Shown: piece after piece, positions 12,420 through 22,284 of the stretch
Layout: every line of letters begins with the position of its first letter
How positions within the stretch are numbered: position 1 is the stretch's first letter
NCBI GenBank assembly: GCA_021030915.1
Contig: JAGEMR010000027.1
Coordinates: 62,001-126,000 of the forward strand
Direction: 5' to 3'
Length of the DNA: 64,000 nucleotides
Source of the DNA: Astrothelium macrocarpum
Taxonomy: Eukaryota; Ascomycota; Dothideomycetes; Trypetheliales; Trypetheliaceae
Program-made: the position numbers and the translations under genes
The notes under the pieces: model-generated
Databases searched by the model: none
What the model was told of the DNA's origin: nothing
What the model saw: only the letters and a program-made list of their open reading frames with translations

Positions 12420-13976
12420 TTATCTCATACTGGTTGCTTCCATTCTCTCATCCCATTCAACCCACCTCTTCACCAACTCATCCACCGCTTTGACCCCATC
12501 CCTTCCCGCCTCAATCTCAAACCACTCACGATGCTCCTTCCCACACACCTCGCAGGCCCTTTTGACCCGCTTGTCCGCAAGTTCGATGTGGATCAGTCGC
12601 TCGACACGGTGTGAGTGCGGGATTTTTCGTACTAGTGGAGAGTCTGATACTCTTCGCGTGGTTGGCGGAGTGGACGCTTGACGTAGCGGCGAAGTTGACG
12701 TAGGCGAGCGTCGTGACGAAGGCGACGGTCCTGGAGAGGGGTTTGGTGATGTGGCTGCGGAGACAGAAGAGATATGCGGGTACCAGCGAACGAGCTCAAG
12801 TGTGTAGTTACATTGGCGCGTCCATTCATTCATGCGGCGTTGAACGTTGCTGGCTCTACCTATCTTGAGTAATAGCTTGCCTTCTGGAGTGCGGTTCGAG
12901 CTTGTAGAGACATTGCTAGGTCTTCGACTACCAGCGGACGGGCGGCGAGCCTGCGAGCGAGGCGATGTCTCGGTTGTGAGAAGGTTTGCCGCTTTCGCAG
13001 GCGTGCTAGGCGCGCTGGGCGAGTCTCGGCTCGTGAGTTGGAAGATGTAGATATAACCTTCCTCGTCGAATGAAGAGATTGGTTTTGAAAGCTCCGTCAA
13101 AATCTGAGATGTTACCTGTGGATCGAGGCGTTTTGGTATCAGCGACAAAAGATTTGAAGTTTGTGATGAAGGTTGGTGCGAAATATGAGGCCGCATGCCG
13201 TTCGATTCGGGACGTCGGTCAGGTTGAAACTTGCCCGGCCTCTGGTCAATCTGCTGATTATCTTGCGTGTATGACTGCGAAGCATATTCTGGTCGGGTTA
13301 AAGGGGACTGCTTCATGGCAGGGCGGTGAAAGGAGCCAGTTTTTTGCTCTGTTCTCCGCTTGTGCCGGACGATTTCAATGTAATCATCCTCGTCAGAAGC
13401 AGCACCACAGCAAAGAATCTCAAAAAAGGTAGGTTTCCCTTTCTTTGGTCTTCGTTGTGGATCTGGCCTTTGTGTTGAACCCGAATACTGTTGCTGAGGG
13501 AATGATTTGCGAGGGACCATCATAATTGGACCTTCGACATTTTCCCAGGTTGGTGGACGATGTGGCTTTCTCTTTGGTCCATTGTTGGCGCGAGAAGCTT
13601 GATTCTGTACATTTTCTTCCACTTGCAGCTCCTCTTCAAGGATACCCAGTCGCTCATACAAAGTGTCAAGGCTGGTTCTCTCTTTTAAAGAAATGATTTT
13701 TGTCGGTCCATTCTCATTTTCATTGGCATTACTGCTCCTATCCACAAGTCTCTCGGCTTGATCCTTATGCTGCCAGCAAAAGAATGCAGCTGCATCTGTT
13801 TCTTGACCATCTTGGGTTTGAACTGGTGCTATTGCAAGTACACCAGCCTTTGTTCTAGGAGCTAGATCTCGCCGGCAAGGACGGCCTTTTCCGGTGATAC
13901 CTTTGCAAGTCGTAGCAGGATTCTTGGAATCACTACGAGAAATAAGAGATTCTGGAGTATGGGCTATAAAAGGCAT
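12420..13976 (-). CDS. T5orf172 (GIY-YIG-like) domain protein
   Basis: Single exon, 518 aa, start ATG at 13976 (MPFIAHTPESLI); the frame is open further upstream but with only a TTG. The N-terminus carries the CKGITGKGRPCRR motif and later a FCWQHK segment, a Cys/His-containing module usual in these fungal proteins. The C-terminal part (about 308-510) is a T5 Orf172 DNA-binding domain: GYIYIFQLT, LLLKIGRASNVQRRMNEW, then HRVERLIHIEL and a CEVCGKEHREWFE end. A roughly 50-residue Ser/Pro/Thr-rich stretch interrupts the domain between the WYPHISS strand and HRVERL. A second low-complexity insert sits after the first strand. The biochemical role in fungi is unknown; related phage and bacterial domains are nuclease-like folds. 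Confidence 0.85.
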   Translation of the reverse strand: MPFIAHTPESLISRSDSKNPATTCKGITGKGRPCRRDLAPRTKAGVLAIAPVQTQDGQETDAAAFFCWQHKDQAERLVDRSSNANENENGPTKIISLKERTSLDTLYERLGILEEELQVEENVQNQASRANNGPKRKPHRPPTWENVEGPIMMVPRKSFPQQQYSGSTQRPDPQRRPKKGKPTFFEILCCGAASDEDDYIEIVRHKRRTEQKTGSFHRPAMKQSPLTRPEYASQSYTQDNQQIDQRPGKFQPDRRPESNGMRPHISHQPSSQTSNLLSLIPKRLDPQVTSQILTELSKPISSFDEEGYIYIFQLTSRDSPSAPSTPAKAANLLTTETSPRSQARRPSAGSRRPSNVSTSSNRTPEGKLLLKIGRASNVQRRMNEWTRQCNYTLELVRWYPHISSVSAATSPNPSPGPSPSSRRSPTSTSPLRQASTPPTTRRVSDSPLVRKIPHSHRVERLIHIELADKRVKRACEVCGKEHREWFEIEAGRDGVKAVDELVKRWVEWDERMEATSMR

Positions 13977-15043
13977 AGGGAAGAAGAACAAAACACGGGG
14001 AAAAGAGAGAGATGCAGGTTTTTCTGTTCCAGCGAAATGAAGGGATTCAGGAACAGCTAACCGCTAAAACCTGCGATTGTCCGACTCGCGGGTCGTAATT
14101 CCAAAGACTTACAACAATTGAATGAATGATACTATGGTGATGTCTCGATGTGAATGAAAATGGGCACTGCCCTGCTCAAGCAGTCACGGTTCATTGTTGA
14201 TCACCGGGGACTGAGTGGATATCATTCGTCAGTGGCAGTGCAGCCGCAACGACTCAAGATGCGGCTGGTGGGTGGCTGGTGGGTGGCTGGGTGTAGAGAA
14301 ATGCACAAGGAGTGTCTATCCTTTACTCCGTGTTCTGCAGCGATGACGTTCTCAGTGCAATGGACAGATCTACGCAAGTCGAAGGGTTCCAGCATGATTA
14401 ATGGGGGCTGTTATCGTCCCTGTGGAATTGCGCAATTTCGGGTGCTGAATATGGATTGATCTCCCAGCTGCGGGTAGCAAGCGGGCGGGATGGTTATGCG
14501 TGGAAAAGCGAGTAACCGCGCATCCATCGTTCGTTTTGCTGGATCTCCAGCATTCTGCGCCTTTTGAAATCATCTCTGTACATTTCATGCTTGGAATACA
14601 TGCACAATGTGGAGAATTGGTGGGACCAAGAGCTGCTTACGAATGTCGTACGCAGTGCAATGCGGGTACTTTTATCCCGTGCAAGCATTAGCCACAAGGT
14701 ATACGCGTGGTTATGCCACAACGGGAGAACGTGCCATCCATAGCCGGGTTTCTTTTTATAGCTAACTTACGACAAAACAAACTCAATCTGGTGGAGATGA
14801 GTGCCTCAAGCTCCTCAGCTTGCTTCACACCACTGATCCAGCAAACGCCCACTGCCTTGGACAGACTTGTCGACATGTGCCGTTCCCGCGCCTTTGAGGC
14901 TGTGCCTTGAATCGACAACTAGCTTCCTCTACATTGACAATCCACCATCCAACAATTACCTCAAGGACAGGTGTACCTCTTCAAGCGCTTCCATTTGGAT
15001 AGATCTTGAGTGGAGCCCACAAATTGCCTGAGTGAGTGACGAG
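13977..15043. promoter_or_regulatory. Divergent promoter region, T5orf172 gene / MARVEL-like gene
   Basis: About 1.07 kb between two divergent start codons. It contains the short 11-bp tandem repeat at 14263-14292 and no gene I can support. The exact promoter elements cannot be placed by eye. Confidence 0.45.
14263..14292. repeat. 11-bp tandem repeat, about 2.7 copies
   Basis: The unit GGCTGGTGGGT is repeated twice in full, followed by a partial third copy, in the divergent intergenic region. Confidence 0.85.
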
Positions 15044-16222
15044 ATGAGGTTACAACAGAGCAAACTTGAGCAATCCAAGACATTTGTGCACATTGCACAG
15101 GCGCTGTTTATATTTATTGCTGGATGTCTCGGGGTGGTCATCTTGACCAAAGATGGCAGCACTGATGGCCGAATTGGATGGTACTTTGGACTGGTACGAA
15201 AGCGTCTCTCGGCAAATTATATGAGCAAGAAAATGTCTGACAGAATGCAGTGTTTCTTAACCATTCCCGCAATAGTATACCAAATTATGGTGCCGATGTG
15301 GTCAAGAGCCTGGCGATTTCAAAACACATACGCATATGCTGCCGTCGATGTTCTCTTTACGGCACGTCGCAACTCTCCTCGAAACCTGATGGAAATTGAA
15401 AGCTAATATGATGAGCTATCCGCAGATCCTTTGGTTCTCCGCATTCATTGCTGTTGCAAGCTGGGTCAGTGCTGGTAAAACTCAAGGCGGCAAAGATCAA
15501 AAGAAACCTGCCAGCTGCGAAGTTTTCGCATTCGGCACTACGAGCAAGTGCACGACGGGAGAGGCTGCTATCGGATTCGGCGTGTTCATCTTGTACGCTA
15601 CGTGCCCTTCGCCCTACTACATTCGCCATTCTTTCCTTTACATTACCAGCTCACAAATTTTAGCCTCCTCTTTCTTGCCACCAGCGCCCTCTCCGTCCGG
15701 CAGGCTATTCGCTATAAACAATCTGGCATCCTCCCTGGCAATCAAAGCGGTGGTGCTTATGCTGCTACAGGCATCGATGCCCAAAATAAGGACGCTTGGT
15801 CTGCCAACACGGATGACTTAGCCTCAGATCCCTATCATCATGACGCTGAGGATAGCAATACCAGCAATCTCCGTGACGAGCACGCCCTGCTCTCCTCTGC
15901 CTCACCACCGGGGCAACAGAATCCATTTCATGATCCCGGAGAAGGAGAAGGAGGCGGAGACGCAAGCCAATATTCAGTGCGCCCCGAAAGCTGGGAGAAC
16001 GAAGCTCATCCGGGCCGGCCGCTCAGTTGGGGTACAGATCGGGGATCCGGAAGCTTTGTAAGGGTGGACACAGAGTATAGGGGTGGAAGTAGTGGGCAAG
16101 GAGGAGTGGTGCAAATGCCTAATGAGGAAGACCATCGCATACAAAGTGCATTAAGTCCAGGTGGATTTGAGGATGAGGGGTTAGAGAGGCGGCCGGTGCA
16201 GTTTCCTGCAGGAAATTATTGA
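15044..16222 (+). CDS. MARVEL-like four-helix membrane protein
   Basis: Exons 15044-15193, 15251-15361, 15426-15592 and 15664-16222; 328 aa. Four membrane helices are visible: about 18-38, 48-68, 78-100 and 132-155, with a Cys pair in the loop before helix 4 (ASCEVF ... SKCTTG). This is the layout of fungal MARVEL-domain integral membrane proteins. The C-terminal 170 residues are a hydrophilic, Ser/Gly/Glu-rich cytosolic tail. The first intron (57 bp) has no stop and is a multiple of three, so retention would still give an open frame. The second intron (15362-15425) can only be spliced in frame with a GC donor (CG|GCACGT), joining VDVLFT to ILWFSAF. The function is probably in plasma-membrane or vesicle organisation (inference). 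Confidence 0.8.
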
Positions 16223-17169
16223 AACTGGGTCGACAAAGTGAGATGTGGGCATGTTCCGGCGTTGCGATGCTCACTAAGTCAGGGCAATTGTGTATGGGAT
16301 GAAGGGTTTGATGTTGGCTCTGGATGAATTGACACGCGGCATTGTTTATACAGCATCGGAGCCTGGCGCGATCGAGTAGAAGTAAGGAATATTTTAACAC
16401 ATCTAACTTCTAATTTTCGGATTGACGAGATGGCGTAAATTCCAGTAAAGCCTTTCATAGCATGTCATGTACGAACCCCGACAGACATGAGGAAATGAAC
16501 GAAACAGAATCGTGAGCGTCCTGAATCATGTGGCAAAGGCCTTTTCCCAAGTTCCAATCAACAATCTCCCACCAATGTCGCACGTTCTGAGTAATGAATT
16601 TCGTTACGTACCTTCAAAATCGAAAGGATCAGCCAGCAGATAACATAGAGACACGTCAGTAGCCAGAGCCATGACGAGTTGTTACCAGGCAAAATCAAGC
16701 GCATGCGCGATGCTCCTAGACGTAATCACAATCACAGCTACTCGATACATCCAAGCCCAATGACATGTGTGTGGTTTCAGATTGGTGGTATTTGAAGGGC
16801 GAAAGACCAGGAATAGGCCAACTGTGGCGGACCAGCCACCATGTACCTGCCATCTCCAAATCGCCGACCACTCCATTAAAGCCCAAGATGGCTTGATTTT
16901 CTGCAGCCTGTTTTCGATCCTCGCAAACTTTGCATTCTCCTCATTTTCCTTCTCCCTCTTCGTTCTTGTTGCTACTATTCGTGTGTGAGGGGATTAAGAT
17001 TGCCTGTTATCGCTGCCGATCGCATCGGGGCCGACCATTTAGCCCCCCCTCCACTGCTACCTCAAGTTGAAGTAGAACAAGCAAGCAAGACCTTTGGGAC
17101 TCAAAATCAGGTGTCCATCTACGTCTGGCCGCGGTGCATTGATTGTTATCCGCGGCTGTTTTAGGTTCA
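16223..17169. other. Intergenic with CT-rich leader
   Basis: The pyrimidine-rich tract at about 16925-16975 is typical of fungal core promoters. A CTGTTTTAG sequence ends just before the ATG at 17170 and may be the acceptor of a 5'-UTR intron. No other gene is supported. Confidence 0.5.
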
Positions 17170-18783
17170 ATGGCTCATCAGGACGTCAATCCTCTACCTA
17201 AAGCCAAAATTGGTTCTCCCGCACGAAGATCACCGGCCTCTTCCGAGGAATATCATGACATTACCCACACTATAGCTGGCCCAGATCTGCAGTACCCGCC
17301 TGGCTTCGACCTTAATGGCTTTGAAGATATTATCCTCGCTCCAGCTTCCGCACTGACGACTCGATCAACTCAATTTCCAACACATCCATTTGAAAGCGAT
17401 GATGAAGATGAGAATGAAGAAATAGCGGCATTATCATCCACCAATACCTTTCTCGAGCGATGTAGGAATACCGCGTTGAGCACTCCAACCACTTCTGCCA
17501 CTATAACACAAAACCAACGTGCCTCATTACAAGCAAGGGCAAAGTCAATAGCAAGTCTTGTTCCCACTTGGACCAATAGACAAGACATCTCGCCCTCGGA
17601 GACAATCACCCGGCCAGAACCAAAGATCAAAAGGAACACTACACTCGGAGATCTCTTTGCCGGTAGTTCTGCTCCAATCAATATCGGCATCATCCCGTCT
17701 CCCGACAAAGAGAAGGCCTCCATGGACTGGGGCAAGAACGACACAATCCGCCCATCCCACAAGCGTGCATCCACAGCACTCTCCTCCTCCAGCACCTCCA
17801 AATTCTCCTGGTTCGGCAGCAAAGCCTTCAACCCGGCCCCCACCCCCGCCCAATCCACCACCTCACTCCCCCCTTCCGACCCCCTCCTCGACCTCAACAT
17901 CGACGCGGCCCTCTTCCCGCACGGCCCCACCGACCGCTTCGACCCATCCTCCTACAACGCGCTCCTGCACAACGCGCAAACCACGCTGACGCAGCTACAC
18001 AGCGGTTACCGCGCGCGCGCGGCCGACGCGGACGCCGCTCGCCGCGAGCTGGACGCGCAGCTCGAGGAGGTCGCAGAGGCGACGACGCGCGCGGCGCACC
18101 TGAAGCAGCAGCTCGACGCCATGGCGGCGCGCGCCGCCGAGCAGGACGCGGCGATGCGCGTGCTCGCGCACGAGCTGGCGCAGGAGCGGCTGGTGCGGCG
18201 CGAGGAGGAGGAGCGGCGCGCGCGCAGCATCCGCCTAATGCGCAGCCAGTCGCAGCATTTCGACGCGCTGGAGAAGGCGGGTGCGGAGGAGGAGGAGAGC
18301 GGTGGCAGGCGCGACTGTGGGGATTCCGGGTTTGAGAGCGATGTTGATGCGGAGAGTGTGGTGGAGAGCGTGTTTTCGCGGCATAATGAGGCGGGCTCGC
18401 CGTCGGTGGCGACGCCGCTGTCGACGCTGAATGAGTGGACGGCGGATGAGGGTGAGGTGGTGATTGGGGAGAATCAGGGGAAGGCTTCTCGCTTGGCAAT
18501 GTCGCATGCGCAGAGGACGGGGATGGGGCAGCGGAACTCGGGATTGGGGGTTGGTTTGGGGTTGGGAGGGAAGAGGAGATCGGGGGCGAGTGTGGAGGAT
18601 TACATAGAGCGTCGGTTGAGCAGTCCGCGGGCAGAGGGTTGTTCGAATTGTCAGGGCGGCTCGCAGATGAATGCGTGGACCTTGGTGGCGGAGCTGAGGG
18701 AAGAGAAGAAGGGGCTGACTGGGAGAGTTGCTGAGCTAGAACGGACGGTGGATGGTTGCTTGGACTTGGTTGCAGGGTTGTGA
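17170..18783 (+). CDS. Coiled-coil protein of unknown function
   Basis: Single exon, 537 aa from ATG 17170 (MAHQDVNPLP). The N-terminal half is Ser/Thr/Pro-rich and probably disordered, with an acidic run (ESDDEDENEE). A clear coiled coil (about 285-365) rich in Ala/Glu/Arg begins after YNALLHNAQTTLTQLHSGY. A second short coiled coil closes the protein (VAELREEKKGLTGRVAELERTV). A CxxC-like SNCQGG precedes it. There is no membrane segment or signal peptide. Base composition jumps: from about 17750 to 18650 the gene is far more GC-rich than its neighbours, with GC-ending codons, although the frame stays the same. I do not recognise a family. Confidence 0.72.
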   Translation: MAHQDVNPLPKAKIGSPARRSPASSEEYHDITHTIAGPDLQYPPGFDLNGFEDIILAPASALTTRSTQFPTHPFESDDEDENEEIAALSSTNTFLERCRNTALSTPTTSATITQNQRASLQARAKSIASLVPTWTNRQDISPSETITRPEPKIKRNTTLGDLFAGSSAPINIGIIPSPDKEKASMDWGKNDTIRPSHKRASTALSSSSTSKFSWFGSKAFNPAPTPAQSTTSLPPSDPLLDLNIDAALFPHGPTDRFDPSSYNALLHNAQTTLTQLHSGYRARAADADAARRELDAQLEEVAEATTRAAHLKQQLDAMAARAAEQDAAMRVLAHELAQERLVRREEEERRARSIRLMRSQSQHFDALEKAGAEEEESGGRRDCGDSGFESDVDAESVVESVFSRHNEAGSPSVATPLSTLNEWTADEGEVVIGENQGKASRLAMSHAQRTGMGQRNSGLGVGLGLGGKRRSGASVEDYIERRLSSPRAEGCSNCQGGSQMNAWTLVAELREEKKGLTGRVAELERTVDGCLDLVAGL

Positions 18784-19367
18784 TGATGGAGTGTAGAGGC
18801 AATGCCGACATTTGCACCTTTGTACGTATGAGTCTCTTTCGGACGCTATTTTACCTCTGTAAGATATATTTGGGTGGATATTGAAGCAACACAAATCCGA
18901 AAAATTGTTCAACAAGGAACCCTTTTTTCCCTCAAATTCTGTGATCAATATCTCCTTGCCGTCGGTTTTGCTCAAGCACGGAGTTTGCCATATTCTCTTG
19001 ACGATCCAATTGATGCTCCTGACGCTGGGTATGATATAGCAAGCAATCCAGGCATACCAATTCGATTAACATTTTCTTGTAGACAGTACGCTAGCAGCCC
19101 ACGGTTCGATGGATCCCACCTACCAATAGGACTAACAACAGTCAGAGCTAAGCAGTCCTATCTGCTGTGATTGCCGAGGCTGTTGAAATACATGCTCCTT
19201 CAACTGAGCTAGACGCTCGGACGACTGCATAGCTCTCCCGGTACATTGTGGCATAGACGTCTCAAGACCATGTCTGATCCATTGGTGAAGGCGTTGGACT
19301 CAGAAACGGCGGTTCGTTGTAGTATAACTCGAGTGCTAAAGCTCCCACGTTCCTGAGACTTTGATCT
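18784..19367. other. Convergent intergenic region
   Basis: This lies between two convergent unknown genes. The plus-strand open frame 18874-19170 has no recognisable features. A tRNA A-box-like stretch near 19200 was considered and rejected. Confidence 0.5.
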
Positions 19368-21308
19368 CTACACATTTCCACTTCCACTCTCAGACGACAC
19401 GCCGTTACGGGATTGGCCGTGCGGCACTTGCTGCCTGTCGACTGCTACAGAAATTGCACTGGCACTCTTTCCCCGCTCTTGCACGATAGATTTGGGTGAT
19501 AAAAGAGCTGCATAATCAGCGAATGACTGTAAGGTTACATCAAGATTGCTATTGGAAACATTTGTGTTTTCAACGATATCGTCAACGGCTTCTTTCGGGG
19601 GTTGAAGTTGACTAGCTTCATTTTCATTGAGGAACTGTTTCTGAGGATTTTTTCCAGGTTCTTTTTCAGAACATTTCTGAGAATTGATGTCCGCACCCGG
19701 AATCAGAATATCAATAGCCGATATTATATCTCTGAGCGGTTGTGCTTTGGCCATATTACTCCCAAATTCAGCCAAAACGGGAATGGCTGCTTCAGCACTG
19801 ACTGCCTTTGTCTGTCCCACTACTGCAGAGGAGCTGAGCTTCGTCTTGATCATGATATGAAGGGCATTCCTCAATGTTGTCAAGAATTCTTCATAAGTCA
19901 TGCAACTGATTCTGTCCGATTGTGACAATGCTTCGAGCTTCGTCTTCAAGTCTTGGTTCTCTTTTCTAAGTATTCTTGTTCGAGCTTGCATGTCCGACAT
20001 TGCCTTTTCCAACGTTCTAAGCTTTAAATCATCCAAATGTTGGAGACCTTTCAGCTGGAATAGTTCACGCTCGACCCGATCAAAAAAAGCAAACTGAAGA
20101 CGATCATCCAACCATTTGTTGAACTCGGGAGACCATCCGGACGGAGACACCTTGGGACTTTCTTCTAATGTCTTCAACTTTCCATTGCTGAAGCATCCAA
20201 CGCAATTATTAACTGCCTTCTGCAAGAGACACAGCTTTGAAGGTCTAAAGGGTGCGGTTGAATATGACTCAGAATGGCTGAAGCCTTTGCTCGGATCGTC
20301 TTTAATGGAGTACAGATGCACGCCTCCTATATCAAAAGTGAGAGACGCAACACTTTCAGTTCTCACAGTTTGAAGCGTAATATGTGGCGGTCGGTTTCGT
20401 CGTCTCCGCTCGGAAAGATGATGTGGCGCACTGTTTTTTTTTTTTAAACAGGTAAGCACGAAAGGGGTGTAGAAGACGAAACAATGGCTGAAATACCTTA
20501 CGGAAAATGCATACACCTCATCTTTCTGAAAGTGTTGGAGATGAACCCATTGTTGAATGACGCCAAGTTCTGCCTCCAAAAGTGTTTGCGACTGAGGATC
20601 ATCGATGAAAGCTACGTAATGTCCTGTTTCAAGGATCACTGAGCAACCCCCTCTTACTCCATGGGAGCTCGTGCTTATTTCATCCTCGCAATCCTCACTC
20701 GGATTGTGGAGAATATGCTCATCTTCAGCTTTCTCAGCCAATGCCGGCACCCCCCCTGCTTCAGGGCTAAATCCTGGAGATTCGATTCGAGTGGACAAAG
20801 CCGAGTTCGTGCTTGCCGCTTTTAAACCCTCCATCTCTTCAATATCTTCAGGAAAACCCGTGCCAATGGTCTTTGCCTTGCTAAGTGAGTTCAATGGCAC
20901 AGCGAACGATCCATTGTGGTCATTATTGTCTGGAGTCTTAGTATCAGTAGCATTGCATCTAACCGCAGAATACCAGGGCGTATCCTCGGAAAGACCACCA
21001 AATAAGTCAATTGACTTCTGGTCCAAGCTCGCTATTGAACTTGGCCGTGGAGATGCACTGACAATTTTCAAGTTTTCCTCTCCGATATCTGAAACTGGCG
21101 TGAATTTTGATGTGGCTGTATCGTAGCGGCCTAATTTATTCTTTCGGGAGCGAATGATCAACCGTTTTGTATTCTTACGCACGGCGACGAGCTTCTGAGG
21201 CCCGCTTTCCCCCGGCCGTAGCAAGTGTTGTACATCGTAGCTCAACCCTTTCGCCGCGCCATCCTCGTGAAAGAAGAGTTGATAGTAGGCTATATTAGAG
21301 AGTTCCAT
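19368..21308 (-). CDS. Unknown protein with central coiled coil
   Basis: The start ATG is at 21308. The frame is open without splicing (646 aa), but a probable 84-bp intron lies at 20431-20514 (GTATGC donor, poly-pyrimidine then AACAG). Removing it joins QKDEV to APHHLSE and gives 618 aa. Because the intron is a multiple of three without stops, both forms are readable. The N-terminal 60 residues form a compact hydrophobic/basic module (YYQLFFHEDG, KKLVAVRKN-like, RLIIRSRKNKLGRYD). Then come a Ser/Thr-rich linker, a second conserved-looking segment with WLDDRLQFAFFDRVERELFQL, and a coiled coil (about 430-480). The tail is Ser-rich. I do not recognise a domain. The spliced form is preferred because the retained sequence is hydrophobic and out of character. 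Confidence 0.7.
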   Translation of the reverse strand: MELSNIAYYQLFFHEDGAAKGLSYDVQHLLRPGESGPQKLVAVRKNTKRLIIRSRKNKLGRYDTATSKFTPVSDIGEENLKIVSASPRPSSIASLDQKSIDLFGGLSEDTPWYSAVRCNATDTKTPDNNDHNGSFAVPLNSLSKAKTIGTGFPEDIEEMEGLKAASTNSALSTRIESPGFSPEAGGVPALAEKAEDEHILHNPSEDCEDEISTSSHGVRGGCSVILETGHYVAFIDDPQSQTLLEAELGVIQQWVHLQHFQKDEVYAFSVRYFSHCFVFYTPFVLTCLKKKNSAPHHLSERRRRNRPPHITLQTVRTESVASLTFDIGGVHLYSIKDDPSKGFSHSESYSTAPFRPSKLCLLQKAVNNCVGCFSNGKLKTLEESPKVSPSGWSPEFNKWLDDRLQFAFFDRVERELFQLKGLQHLDDLKLRTLEKAMSDMQARTRILRKENQDLKTKLEALSQSDRISCMTYEEFLTTLRNALHIMIKTKLSSSAVVGQTKAVSAEAAIPVLAEFGSNMAKAQPLRDIISAIDILIPGADINSQKCSEKEPGKNPQKQFLNENEASQLQPPKEAVDDIVENTNVSNSNLDVTLQSFADYAALLSPKSIVQERGKSASAISVAVDRQQVPHGQSRNGVSSESGSGNV

Positions 21309-22284
21309 TTGCTGCCCCTCCAGTATGAAGATTGGCCGGACCAGAATGTAAGGAGTATACTGGGGATTATGAGATAATCTACAGTATGGTTCTCTTTAAA
21401 GTCCTTGTAAGCATGTTTTCATCAAGTAAGCCAGATATCATCATCACTTTGAGGTGACTGGGGGGAATACCTACATCACTACGACTGCCTGTATTTGGTA
21501 TGGAAACTTTTTGCTTTTGATCCAAGCTTCTATTGTACGAGCTTCTGTCCCTAGCCGTGACACCGATGGCGTATAGTTCTTGTAGGTAATCCAAACGACT
21601 GAATTCAAGATGTAACAACATGCTTTTCGAATTCCATTTCCAAAGCCATTAAGATCATCCAACTCTGCGTTGTATGGCTGTGTTCGTCTGTCGAAGGTAG
21701 ATCCTAAGTGCTGACTGTAAATTCTTCTCACAGGGTTCTGTTCAAGAGTAGGGGTCGCATGTTGTAAACTGTCTAGGGGAGCATCGCCGTCTTGTTGCAA
21801 GTTATGTCGAGTTCTGCACTCTTTGACATGAGGCCTGGTTCGAAGGTAACGGAGAAAGCATGGTATTATGAAAGCTGCAAGCGGATCTCTGGTGAGCAGC
21901 GCGGGTCGGACTATGGGAGTGACGAAATAGTGTCGACTGAAAAACATGGACAGACGGTCTAACGCGACGCAAGAATTCGAAACGCGGGCAGCGTAATTAA
22001 TCCTAGCTAACGCGGCTGCTTAGGTAAGTTAGATATTTATCGCAAGATATCTGGTGACGGATCTTCCCGCCTTCTCGCTTACCTGGTGCTAAGATGCCAT
22101 TGATGCTTGTAGCGATGTAACTTGTAGGATTGAGAGATTAGTGGATAGATTTACAGCTCGGAACCCATGGTACATAGATATTCAAACTTAAGGAAGATGC
22201 GCAATTCAATTAACAAAGTTGATCAATTACAAAATTCTCCTAAACCTCAATAAAGCACATGCAAACACACCAACACAAGTTACC
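21309..22284. other. Intergenic; weak hypothetical frame
   Basis: The promoter of the coiled-coil gene and the 3' flank of the amine oxidase lie here. A minus-strand ATG frame of 158 codons (21471-21947) does not overlap a known gene, but it has no recognisable domain and an odd composition. I treat it as unsupported. Confidence 0.4.

Noticed and set aside
19185..19260. tRNA-like stretch on the minus strand (GCTCAGTTGAAGGAGC resembles a D arm)
   Set aside because: No anticodon stem, no GGTTCGA-type T arm and no acceptor stem could be built.
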